Shown piece by piece: positions 1-4,624 of a stretch of DNA of 6,698 nucleotides. Numbering within the stretch: position 1 is the stretch's first letter; every line of letters starts with the position of its first letter. The stretch is from Anaerolineae bacterium. Its GTDB lineage: Bacteria; Chloroflexota; Anaerolineae; 4572-78; J111. The translations under genes and the position numbers were made by a program. Location of the stretch: NCBI GenBank assembly GCA_020433785.1, contig JAGRCC010000959.1:1-6698 (forward strand). The letters are read 5' to 3'. The notes under the pieces were generated by a model, which saw only the letters and a list, made by a program, of their open reading frames with translations, did not search any database and was not told where the DNA came from.

Positions 1-95
1 GGATTTTGTTGAATGACCAAATTGAGCAGTTGGCGTCCCTCTTCTCGACGCCCGGCGCGAATTGCAGAAATGGCTAAGTCTAGTGATACGGCCAT
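1..95 (-). CDS. Partial gene, N-terminus of a probable TPR-type protein
   Basis: Reading leftward from an ATG at 95, the frame stays open to the window edge and gives 31 residues beginning MAVSLDLAISAIRAGRREEG and continuing into a QLLNLVIQQNP-like stretch. An in-frame TAG lies just upstream (the codon seven before the ATG), so this ATG is the only sensible start. The pattern of a short amphipathic helix, 'AIRAGRREEGRQLL', then a helix ending near 'NP' resembles the first tetratricopeptide unit of many Chloroflexota TPR proteins, where such repeats mediate protein-protein contacts. A sigma70-like promoter sits upstream at 167-194, which supports a real gene start. A GAGAGG purine run precedes the ATG, but at about 13 nt it is far for a ribosome binding site. 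Only the start is visible, so the full product is unknown and the TPR assignment is an inference from one repeat. Confidence 0.55.
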   Translation of the reverse strand, partial: MAVSLDLAISAIRAGRREEGRQLLNLVIQQN

Positions 96-166
96 AGATA
101 CACCCGTTCCTCTCTAGCAGCTTCTAGATGCCAACTTGTCATAACTACTTTTCATAATATAATAAG

Positions 167-194
167 ATTATACCACAAATCAGAATGTTGACAA
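167..194 (-). promoter_or_regulatory. Sigma70-like promoter for the leftward gene
   Basis: On the minus strand a -35-like TTGTCA (189-194) is followed after 16 bp by a perfect -10 TATAAT (167-172). The -10 lies about 70 nt upstream of the ATG at 95. No comparably good promoter for the methyltransferase was found on the plus strand in the same gap. Confidence 0.55.
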
Positions 195-223
195 GGTCGC
201 CGCCTTTTCTTTGACTGTACCCC

Positions 224-265
224 CTATATCTTGAGGTTTTAGCGCAATCTTACCACAAGATATAG
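224..265. repeat. Inverted repeat in the divergent intergenic region, operator-like
   Basis: CTATATCTTG (224-233) is repeated exactly in inverted orientation as CAAGATATAG (256-265), with 22 bp between. Allowing one mismatch, the similarity extends inward through a GGT. The same TTGTGGTA core also appears on the minus strand at 171-178, overlapping the -10 of the leftward promoter. The right arm lies 36 bp upstream of the methyltransferase start. The position suits an operator for one or both divergent genes, but no known regulator box is recognised. Confidence 0.4.
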
Positions 266-291
266 ATTATAACCATAAAGTTTACCCAAGT

Positions 292-297
292 GGAGTC
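292..297 (+). promoter_or_regulatory. Ribosome binding site overlapping a GANTC methylation site
   Basis: GGAG at 292-295 lies 6 nt before the GTG at 302 and decides that start over the GTG at 290, which has no purine-rich sequence upstream. The same bases form GAGTC (293-297), a GANTC site, which is the sequence methylated by characterised CcrM enzymes. Overlap of the two is seen directly; a regulatory role is inference. Confidence 0.5.
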
Positions 298-301
298 TCG
301 C

Positions 302-1402
302 GTGAACAGCCAACCGTTGCCGCTCGATCAGGTTATTCAGGGAAATTGCCTTGAAGTTTTAGCCGGGTTTCCGGAAAAATCAGTTGATCTGATCTTTGCC
401 GACCCGCCGTATAACCTCCAGCTTCAGCAGGAGTTGTGGCGACCCAACATGACCAAAGTCGATGCGGTGGATGATCGGTGGGATCAGTTTGAGGATTTCG
501 CGGCGTATGACCAATTCACCCGCGCCTGGCTACAAGCCTGTCGCCGTGTACTGAAAGACGACGGCACCTTGTGGGTCATCGGTAGTTACCACAACATTTT
601 TCGAGTCGGCGCCATCTTGATGGATTTGGGCTACTGGATTTTGAACGACGTAGTCTGGATCAAAACCAACCCGATGCCCAACTTCCGGGGTGTGCGCTTC
701 ACCAACGCCCAGGAAACCCTGCTATGGGTGCAAAAAACCAAAGGCGCGCGCTACACCTTCAACTATCGGGCCATGAAATCGCTCAATGGCGATTTGCAAA
801 TGCGCAGCGACTGGCACATCCCCCTCTGCACCGGCAAGGAGCGCCTCAAAGTTAACGGTTCCAAAGTCCACACCACCCAAAAACCGGAAGCGCTACTCTA
901 CCGCGTCATCCTGTCCAGTTCCAACCCCGGCGACGTCGTCCTCGATCCCTTTTTCGGAACTGGCACCACTGGCGCGGTCGCCAAAAAGCTTCACCGCCGC
1001 TGGATCGGCCTCGAACAGGACGAATGCTACGTCGAGGTCGCCCGCCAACGGCTGGCCGCCGTCGAGCCTCCCCCATATGACGAAATCGTCTACACCTTTC
1101 CCAAGCAGCGCCGCCAACCGCGTATTCCCTTCGGCGCCCTGTTGCAGCAGGGTCTGGTTGAGCCGGGCCAGAAGCTGTTCTTCGGCAAGCAGTCTGACAT
1201 CGCCGCCACGGTCTTAGCCAACGGCCAGATCAAGCACAACGGCTACACCGGCTCGATCCACCAGGTCGGCCAGGCCATCCGCCAGGCTCCCTGCAACGGT
1301 TGGGAGCACTGGTACTATCTCGATGAGATCACCGGCGAGCCGGTCGTCATCGACGAGCTGCGCAAGGTGGTGCGGGCGCAGCAAGGCGAAGACGTGGTTT
1401 GA
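302..1402 (+). CDS. ccrM: CcrM-type DNA adenine methyltransferase (predicted GANTC)
   Basis: A beta-class N6-adenine DNA methyltransferase that transfers the methyl group of S-adenosylmethionine to adenine in DNA. Motif order fits the beta class: catalytic DPPY at residues 34-37, a target-recognition region including SYHNIFRVG, NPMPNF, MRSDW and TQKPEALLYR, then the SAM-binding DPFFGTGTTG at 215-224. The C-terminal part (about 274-360, beginning RIPFG and including NGWEHW at 332-337) corresponds to the extra domain of the Caulobacter CcrM family, and the 366-residue length matches that family. Residue by residue it recalls CcrM closely, including KVDAVDD and WDQF after DPPYNLQL. GANTC specificity is therefore likely, though not proved. 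The GTG at 302 is chosen for its ribosome binding site; the frame could also start at GTG 290, adding four residues. No cognate endonuclease is adjacent, so it is probably an orphan, epigenetic-type methyltransferase. No clear terminator follows immediately. Confidence 0.93.
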   Translation: MNSQPLPLDQVIQGNCLEVLAGFPEKSVDLIFADPPYNLQLQQELWRPNMTKVDAVDDRWDQFEDFAAYDQFTRAWLQACRRVLKDDGTLWVIGSYHNIFRVGAILMDLGYWILNDVVWIKTNPMPNFRGVRFTNAQETLLWVQKTKGARYTFNYRAMKSLNGDLQMRSDWHIPLCTGKERLKVNGSKVHTTQKPEALLYRVILSSSNPGDVVLDPFFGTGTTGAVAKKLHRRWIGLEQDECYVEVARQRLAAVEPPPYDEIVYTFPKQRRQPRIPFGALLQQGLVEPGQKLFFGKQSDIAATVLANGQIKHNGYTGSIHQVGQAIRQAPCNGWEHWYYLDEITGEPVVIDELRKVVRAQQGEDVV

Positions 1403-1505
1403 AGTAAAGGTCGAATCGCTGAGACGACTCAAATCGCTGGCGAAACCCAACCATTTAAGCCACGATGTCTCGAATGCCCCATTCAACCCACGCAGTTGAC
1501 CTGTT

Positions 1506-1666
1506 TAGCCCCCTCTAACTCTCCCCAATTGCGGTTTTAGAAATTAATCGATAAATGTGTCGGAGCAACAAAGCTTGCTTTGTTATTCCTCGATTAATTT
1601 GTTGATTTACAAAAGAGGGGAGGACCAGCCAAGTCCCTCCCTGTGGGAGGGATTTAGGGAGGGCTA
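1506..1666. repeat. Foldback, MITE-like intergenic element
   Basis: A roughly 160-bp imperfect palindrome without coding capacity. The ends are imperfect inverted repeats: TAGCCCCCTCTAACTCTCCC at the left against TAGCCCTCCCTAAATCCCTCC read inward from the right. Nested inside are an exact 11-bp pair (AAATTAATCGA 1541-1551, TCGATTAATTT 1590-1600) and a tight central hairpin (AACAAAGC 1567-1574, TT loop, GCTTTGTT 1577-1584). A further 8-bp hairpin TCCCTCCC-TGT-GGGAGGGA occupies 1634-1652. Such layered palindromes are typical of small non-autonomous or REP-like dispersed elements, or of strongly structured RNA. No target-site duplication was identified, so mobility is not shown. Confidence 0.55.
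1634..1652. repeat. Perfect 8-bp G/C-rich hairpin inside the foldback element
   Basis: TCCCTCCC (1634-1641) and GGGAGGGA (1645-1652) are exact reverse complements around a 3-nt TGT loop. There is no T-run after it, so it is not a standard intrinsic terminator. It breaks the symmetry of the surrounding palindrome by enlarging its right half. Confidence 0.5.
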
Positions 1667-1702
1667 ATCTCCAACGGCGTAGCGTCTATACCTTTTAGAT
1701 TC

Positions 1703-1738
1703 AAAAACTGCTTCCACGGCTTGATGGAAGCAGTTTTT
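1703..1738. terminator. Intrinsic terminator, potentially bidirectional
   Basis: AAAAACTGCTTCCA (1703-1716) pairs exactly with TGGAAGCAGTTTTT (1725-1738) around an 8-nt loop: a 14-bp stem with A5 on one side and T5 on the other, so it could terminate transcription in both directions. It lies 300 nt after the methyltransferase stop and nearly 400 nt before the next start. It may end the methyltransferase transcript after the foldback element, or belong to an unrecognised small RNA. Confidence 0.7.
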
Positions 1739-1970
1739 GTTTGGACGGACCCAGTTCGATCTAAAGGCCGGTCGTTGCCATAACCTGGCCTCAAGACGGT
1801 TGATAGGACTTTTATCCTTTTCTTGAGAAATGATACCGCTTTTGAGTGAATATTGAGTTTAAATTGACCACCTACAGCTAGAATTGAAACTGGAATTATT
1901 CTACGTGAGGACATCGTCAGGTTAAACACAGGTTGATTAATTCTTACATAAACCAAGTTGCCACCCATCG
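1739..1970. other. Intergenic stretch with no recognised gene
   Basis: Relatively AT-rich sequence with no ORF that combines a good ribosome binding site with a recognisable product. A minus-strand open frame starting at 1968 crosses the terminator and the foldback element and is judged spurious. No convincing -35/-10 pair for the TIR gene was found. It may be decayed coding DNA, but nothing in it can be identified. Confidence 0.4.
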
Positions 1971-2064
1971 GACCTGACAGGTTTTGGAGATATTTTTCAG
2001 AGAAAAATCAGGGTCATTCGGATCAATTAGCCGAGTTAAGGCTCGTTTGAAAACCTGTCAGGTC
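1971..2064. repeat. 94-bp element bounded by perfect 15-bp inverted repeats
   Basis: GACCTGACAGGTTTT (1971-1985) is the exact reverse complement of AAAACCTGTCAGGTC (2050-2064). Each arm also contains an odd-centred palindrome, ACCTG-N-CAGGT. Between the arms is a small A/T hairpin (ATTTTTC 1992-1998, AGA, GAAAAAT 2002-2008). The right end is 58 bp before the TIR gene start. It could be a miniature mobile element, a cruciform or two-site operator, or a structured 5' leader. No flanking direct repeat was found to prove transposition. Confidence 0.55.
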
Positions 2065-2122
2065 TGGTTCGCGGAAAGGTAACCACGCGGCATTAACAGT
2101 TAACTGAACATGGGAGAAGCCA

Positions 2123-3895
2123 ATGAGGAACACGTACAACTTACCAAAAATTCGGAAATTAATGACTGAGGGGTTTACTGACGATGAGTTACGCGCGTTC
2201 AGTTTTGATACACCCGCTTTCAGACAGGTTTATGAAAAACTGGCTCAATCCACCGGCAAAGCCGAGATTGTTGACCACCTCCTAGAGCATGCTGAACGAA
2301 AAGTGTTGCTTGAAACCCTCCTGTTCTGGGCTAAAGAAAATAATCCTACCCGATATGAAGACTACCAACCCTACTTTAAGGCCCATATCTTCATTAGTTA
2401 CAAACGCGATATCAAGCCCGATGAGCCGGTGGCCCAGCAAATCTTCGAGGCCTTGAGTGACCAGTATGATGTCTTCATCGACAAAACAATGATGGTAGGC
2501 ACACCCTGGATCCAGCACATCGAAGCGCAACTCCGCCAAACCGATTTTCTGATCATCCTACTCTCCGCTGAGTCAATTGTCAGCGAGATGGTGTTGGCGG
2601 AAATTGAAATGGCTCAGCAGTTGGCTCAAACGCATAACGGGCGACCGACCTTGCTGCCGGTGCGCCTGAACTACCGGGAGCCGTTCCAATACCCGCTCAG
2701 CGCGTATCTAAATCCGCTTAACTGGGCCTCCTGGGAAAGTGAGAGCGATACGCCTCAACTCATCCAGGAACTCAAGCAAGCGATTTCCGGCGGCGCCTTG
2801 AGTATCGATGGCCAATCCAAGGCTCAGTTTTGCCAGCCGACCACAGCAGCGGCACTCCCGCGCCCCCTGGCCGCAGCCCAACCGATCTGCCTGGAATCGC
2901 CCGAAGGAACGATTGACGCCCAATCCGCCTTTTATGTGAAGCGCTTCAGCGACGGCGTGGCTCTGGAAACCATTGCCCGCCGGGGCGTAACCATCACCAT
3001 TAAAGCGCCGCGGCAGATGGGCAAAAGTTCCCTGCTCATCCAGACGATTAACGCCGCGGCCAAATCGGACAAACGTGTCGCCTTTCTCGACTTTCAACTG
3101 TTCGACAAGTCGGCCTTAACCGACGCCAATATCTTTTTCCGTCAATTTTGCGCCTGGCTCACCGACGAACTAAAAATGGTCGACGAGTCGCCGAAATATT
3201 GGGAGTCGCCGTTAGGCTACGGTCATCGCTGTACTCGCTTTATGTCTCGTTATCTTTTGCCGGAGCTAAGGACTCCTCTGGTGTTAGCCATGGATGAGGT
3301 AGACCAACTGTTTGATGCCGACTTCCGCTCCGACTTTTTCAGTATGTTACGCAACTGGCATAACCGGCGGGCGAATGAATCGATTTGGAAGCAGCTTGAT
3401 CTGGTCTTGGTCACCTCGACCGAGCCATACCAACTCATTGAGAATCCGAATGAATCGCCCTTCAACGTGGGCGAGATCATCGAATTGCAGGATTTTACGT
3501 TGGAACAAGTCACTGAGTTGAACCAGCGTCACGGCTTACCCCTGGGGCCGGCTCAGGTGCAACAAATGATGGAGCTGTTGAACGGCCATCCTTACCTGAT
3601 CCGTCGGGCGCTGTACCTGGTCGCCAGCCAGCGCATCTCCGTCGCCGATCTCTTTGCCAGCGCCGGCCAGGACCAGGGTCCCTTTGGCGATCACTTACGC
3701 TATCACTTATTTCGGCTACATCAGCGGACCGATTTGGTTCAAGGTCTACAACAGGTGATTTACAATCACACCTGTCACGATGACCAAATTTGCTTTCGCT
3801 TGCAAGGTGCGGGCCTGGTTCGCCGCCACGGACGCGAGGTTTGGCCTCGCTGCCAACTATACGCTGATTTCTTTGAAGAGCACCTCTGTGACTAA
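2123..3895 (+). CDS. Effector-associated-like / TIR / AAA-like ATPase protein (gene A)
   Basis: A 590-residue three-part protein. Residues 1-85 (FTDDELRAF, then KAEIVDHLLEHAE) resemble the small helical effector-associated or bacterial death-like adaptor domains found before effectors in conflict systems; the exact subtype is not called. Residues 86-222 are a TIR domain: box-1 IFISYKRD at 89-96, YDVFIDK, GTPWIQHIEAQL, DFLIILLSAES, with candidate catalytic Glu160 in VLAEIEMA. Many bacterial TIRs cleave NAD+ or make cyclic-ADP-ribose signals; others are scaffolds. After a low-complexity Ala/Pro linker comes an AAA-like (AAA_35-type) ATPase: Walker A-like APRQMGKSS (295-303; first Gly is Ala), Walker B LVLAMDE (386-392), sensor-like LVTST (429-433), then a helical lid and winged-helix-like end. 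No membrane segment is seen. GGGAG at 2112-2116 is 6 nt before the ATG. The ATPase module is paralogous to gene B. A nucleotide-controlled immunity or cell-death effector is likely but inferred. Confidence 0.85.
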   Translation: MRNTYNLPKIRKLMTEGFTDDELRAFSFDTPAFRQVYEKLAQSTGKAEIVDHLLEHAERKVLLETLLFWAKENNPTRYEDYQPYFKAHIFISYKRDIKPDEPVAQQIFEALSDQYDVFIDKTMMVGTPWIQHIEAQLRQTDFLIILLSAESIVSEMVLAEIEMAQQLAQTHNGRPTLLPVRLNYREPFQYPLSAYLNPLNWASWESESDTPQLIQELKQAISGGALSIDGQSKAQFCQPTTAAALPRPLAAAQPICLESPEGTIDAQSAFYVKRFSDGVALETIARRGVTITIKAPRQMGKSSLLIQTINAAAKSDKRVAFLDFQLFDKSALTDANIFFRQFCAWLTDELKMVDESPKYWESPLGYGHRCTRFMSRYLLPELRTPLVLAMDEVDQLFDADFRSDFFSMLRNWHNRRANESIWKQLDLVLVTSTEPYQLIENPNESPFNVGEIIELQDFTLEQVTELNQRHGLPLGPAQVQQMMELLNGHPYLIRRALYLVASQRISVADLFASAGQDQGPFGDHLRYHLFRLHQRTDLVQGLQQVIYNHTCHDDQICFRLQGAGLVRRHGREVWPRCQLYADFFEEHLCD

Positions 3896-3910
3896 TGATG
3901 AGGTGCTCTT
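3876..3910. terminator. Hairpin spanning the gene A stop codon, possible terminator
   Basis: AAGAGCACCTC (3876-3886) and GAGGTGCTCTT (3900-3910) are exact reverse complements with a 13-nt loop that contains the TAA stop. There is no real T-tract on either strand, so it would be a weak or Rho-assisted terminator, or a 3'-end stabilising structure. It separates two convergent genes, where a terminator is expected. Confidence 0.45.
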
Positions 3911-3938
3911 AATGAACCTTCAGCGCTCCCAATCCGGC

Positions 3939-4358
3939 CTAAAAGAGATTGTACCAGTAAATCCAAGTGGCTCCCGACATTCGGTAAACTTGACCGGAGG
4001 CGTTAACTTTGAAGTAAGTGGTATATCCGTAATTGCCCGTAGTCCATTTTCCATAGCGCCAGGTATAGGTGCCGTTGTAGTAAGCCTGCCAGACGCAGTT
4101 ATCACGGGTAGTTCTTTGGTAGTAGACGTAAGCCGCGTTATTGCTGGGTTTGGTGTAACACGATCCATATTCGCTAGCACTTTGGGTGTTAACAATAGGG
4201 CTAGGGCTTTGAGCCTGAACGGTTGGGATGAAGCCCGCGTCTCCGAAACTGAAGACACCGACTAACACCAGCAGCGCCGCCAGAATTATTTGAGTGGCCT
4301 TAGGCCCCAAATACCGACTTTGATGATGACGCTTTGACTTAAGCAATAAATTAAACAT
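3939..4358 (-). CDS. Small secreted Tyr/Trp-rich protein, function unknown
   Basis: A 139-residue protein not recognised as a known family. It has a clear Sec signal peptide: a basic N-region (KSKRHH, R15, K20), a hydrophobic core at about 23-38 (IILAALLVLVGVF) and a likely signal peptidase I site VQA|QS after residue 49. The mature part, about 90 residues, holds some 15 Tyr and 5 Trp and only two Cys (67 and 88), which could form a disulfide. The alternating aromatic pattern (YVYYQR, YYNGTYTWRYGKW, WIYWYN) suggests a small beta-rich extracellular fold. GGTGAGG lies 9 nt upstream of the ATG. It is convergent with gene A and divergent from the ORF at 4433, with 74 bp between the start codons. 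It shares no visible motif with the ATPases, so a link to them rests on position alone. Overlapping frames on either strand lack both a signal peptide and a ribosome binding site. Confidence 0.65.
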   Translation of the reverse strand: MFNLLLKSKRHHQSRYLGPKATQIILAALLVLVGVFSFGDAGFIPTVQAQSPSPIVNTQSASEYGSCYTKPSNNAAYVYYQRTTRDNCVWQAYYNGTYTWRYGKWTTGNYGYTTYFKVNASGQVYRMSGATWIYWYNLF

Positions 4359-4423
4359 GGGGTTCTACCTCACCTTCTTTAGTTTAGATATCAAGTCGCA
4401 GTGAAGTTCTGAAGTGTAACTTG

Positions 4424-4623
4424 AAGGGTGCTATGAAAACTGACAACTTGTTAAATGTTTCTCGAATAACTGATTTTTTCAATTACTGTCCTTATTATGA
4501 CTCAGCTTCGTTACAAATTTTCATAATAACCTCATCGGAAATAGATGAGTTGACTTATGAATTTTTGGAGCAGGCCCCTGATTTTGTATCCATATCGGTG
4601 TAGCTAAAGCAAGGGTGTTATGA
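4424..4623 (+). repeat. Near-identical 13-bp leaders before two starts
   Basis: AAGGGTGCTATGA (4424-4436) and AAGGGTGTTATGA (4611-4623) differ at one base. In the first copy the ATG is the start of the 56-codon ORF. In the second, the ATG at 4620 is out of frame with gene B and would give only 11 codons; gene B starts 5 nt further on at 4625. AAGGG serves as the Shine-Dalgarno in both. Confidence 0.45.
4433..4603 (+). CDS. Small AT-rich ORF upstream of gene B, hypothetical
   Basis: A 56-codon ORF starting at the ATG at 4433 with GAAGGG (4423-4428) just upstream. An in-frame TTG at 4421 is less likely because it precedes that ribosome binding site. The product contains an acidic stretch (SSEIDELTYEFLEQ) after a short hydrophobic segment (LQIFIIT) and matches no family I recognise. 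Its stop is 21 nt before the start of gene B in the same direction, so co-transcription is plausible. By hand count it is only about one third G+C, well below gene B, which suggests a foreign origin, a decayed fragment or non-coding leader sequence. It could be a small partner protein for gene B, a leader ORF, or not a gene at all. Confidence 0.4.
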   Translation: MKTDNLLNVSRITDFFNYCPYYDSASLQIFIITSSEIDELTYEFLEQAPDFVSISV

Positions 4624-4624
4624 C

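Noticed and set aside
188..216. Plus-strand TTGACA (188-193) as a -35 for the methyltransferase
   Set aside because: No acceptable -10 lies 16-18 bp downstream; the same bases, read on the other strand, form the -35 of a better promoter with a perfect TATAAT.
786..1217. Plus-strand 143-codon ORF inside the methyltransferase
   Set aside because: Ser/Ala/Pro-rich out-of-frame shadow of a strongly conserved gene.
1214..1486. Minus-strand 90-codon ORF
   Set aside because: Mostly antisense to the conserved C-terminal domain of the methyltransferase; a frame shadow in G+C-rich coding DNA.
1654..1968. Minus-strand 104-codon ORF starting MGGNLVYVRI
   Set aside because: It runs through the intrinsic terminator and into the foldback element, has only a weak AGGT before the ATG, and its product is not recognisable.
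1506..2064. CRISPR array or insertion sequence
   Set aside because: The repeats are inverted and nested rather than regularly spaced direct repeats, and no transposase or cas gene is present.
3920..4258. Minus-strand 112-codon ORF
   Set aside because: It overlaps the secreted-protein gene in a different frame and shows no domain, signal peptide or ribosome binding site.
3780..4265. Plus-strand 161-codon ORF after the end of gene A
   Set aside because: It overlaps the last part of gene A in another frame and lies antisense to the secreted protein, which has a signal peptide and ribosome binding site; this frame has neither.
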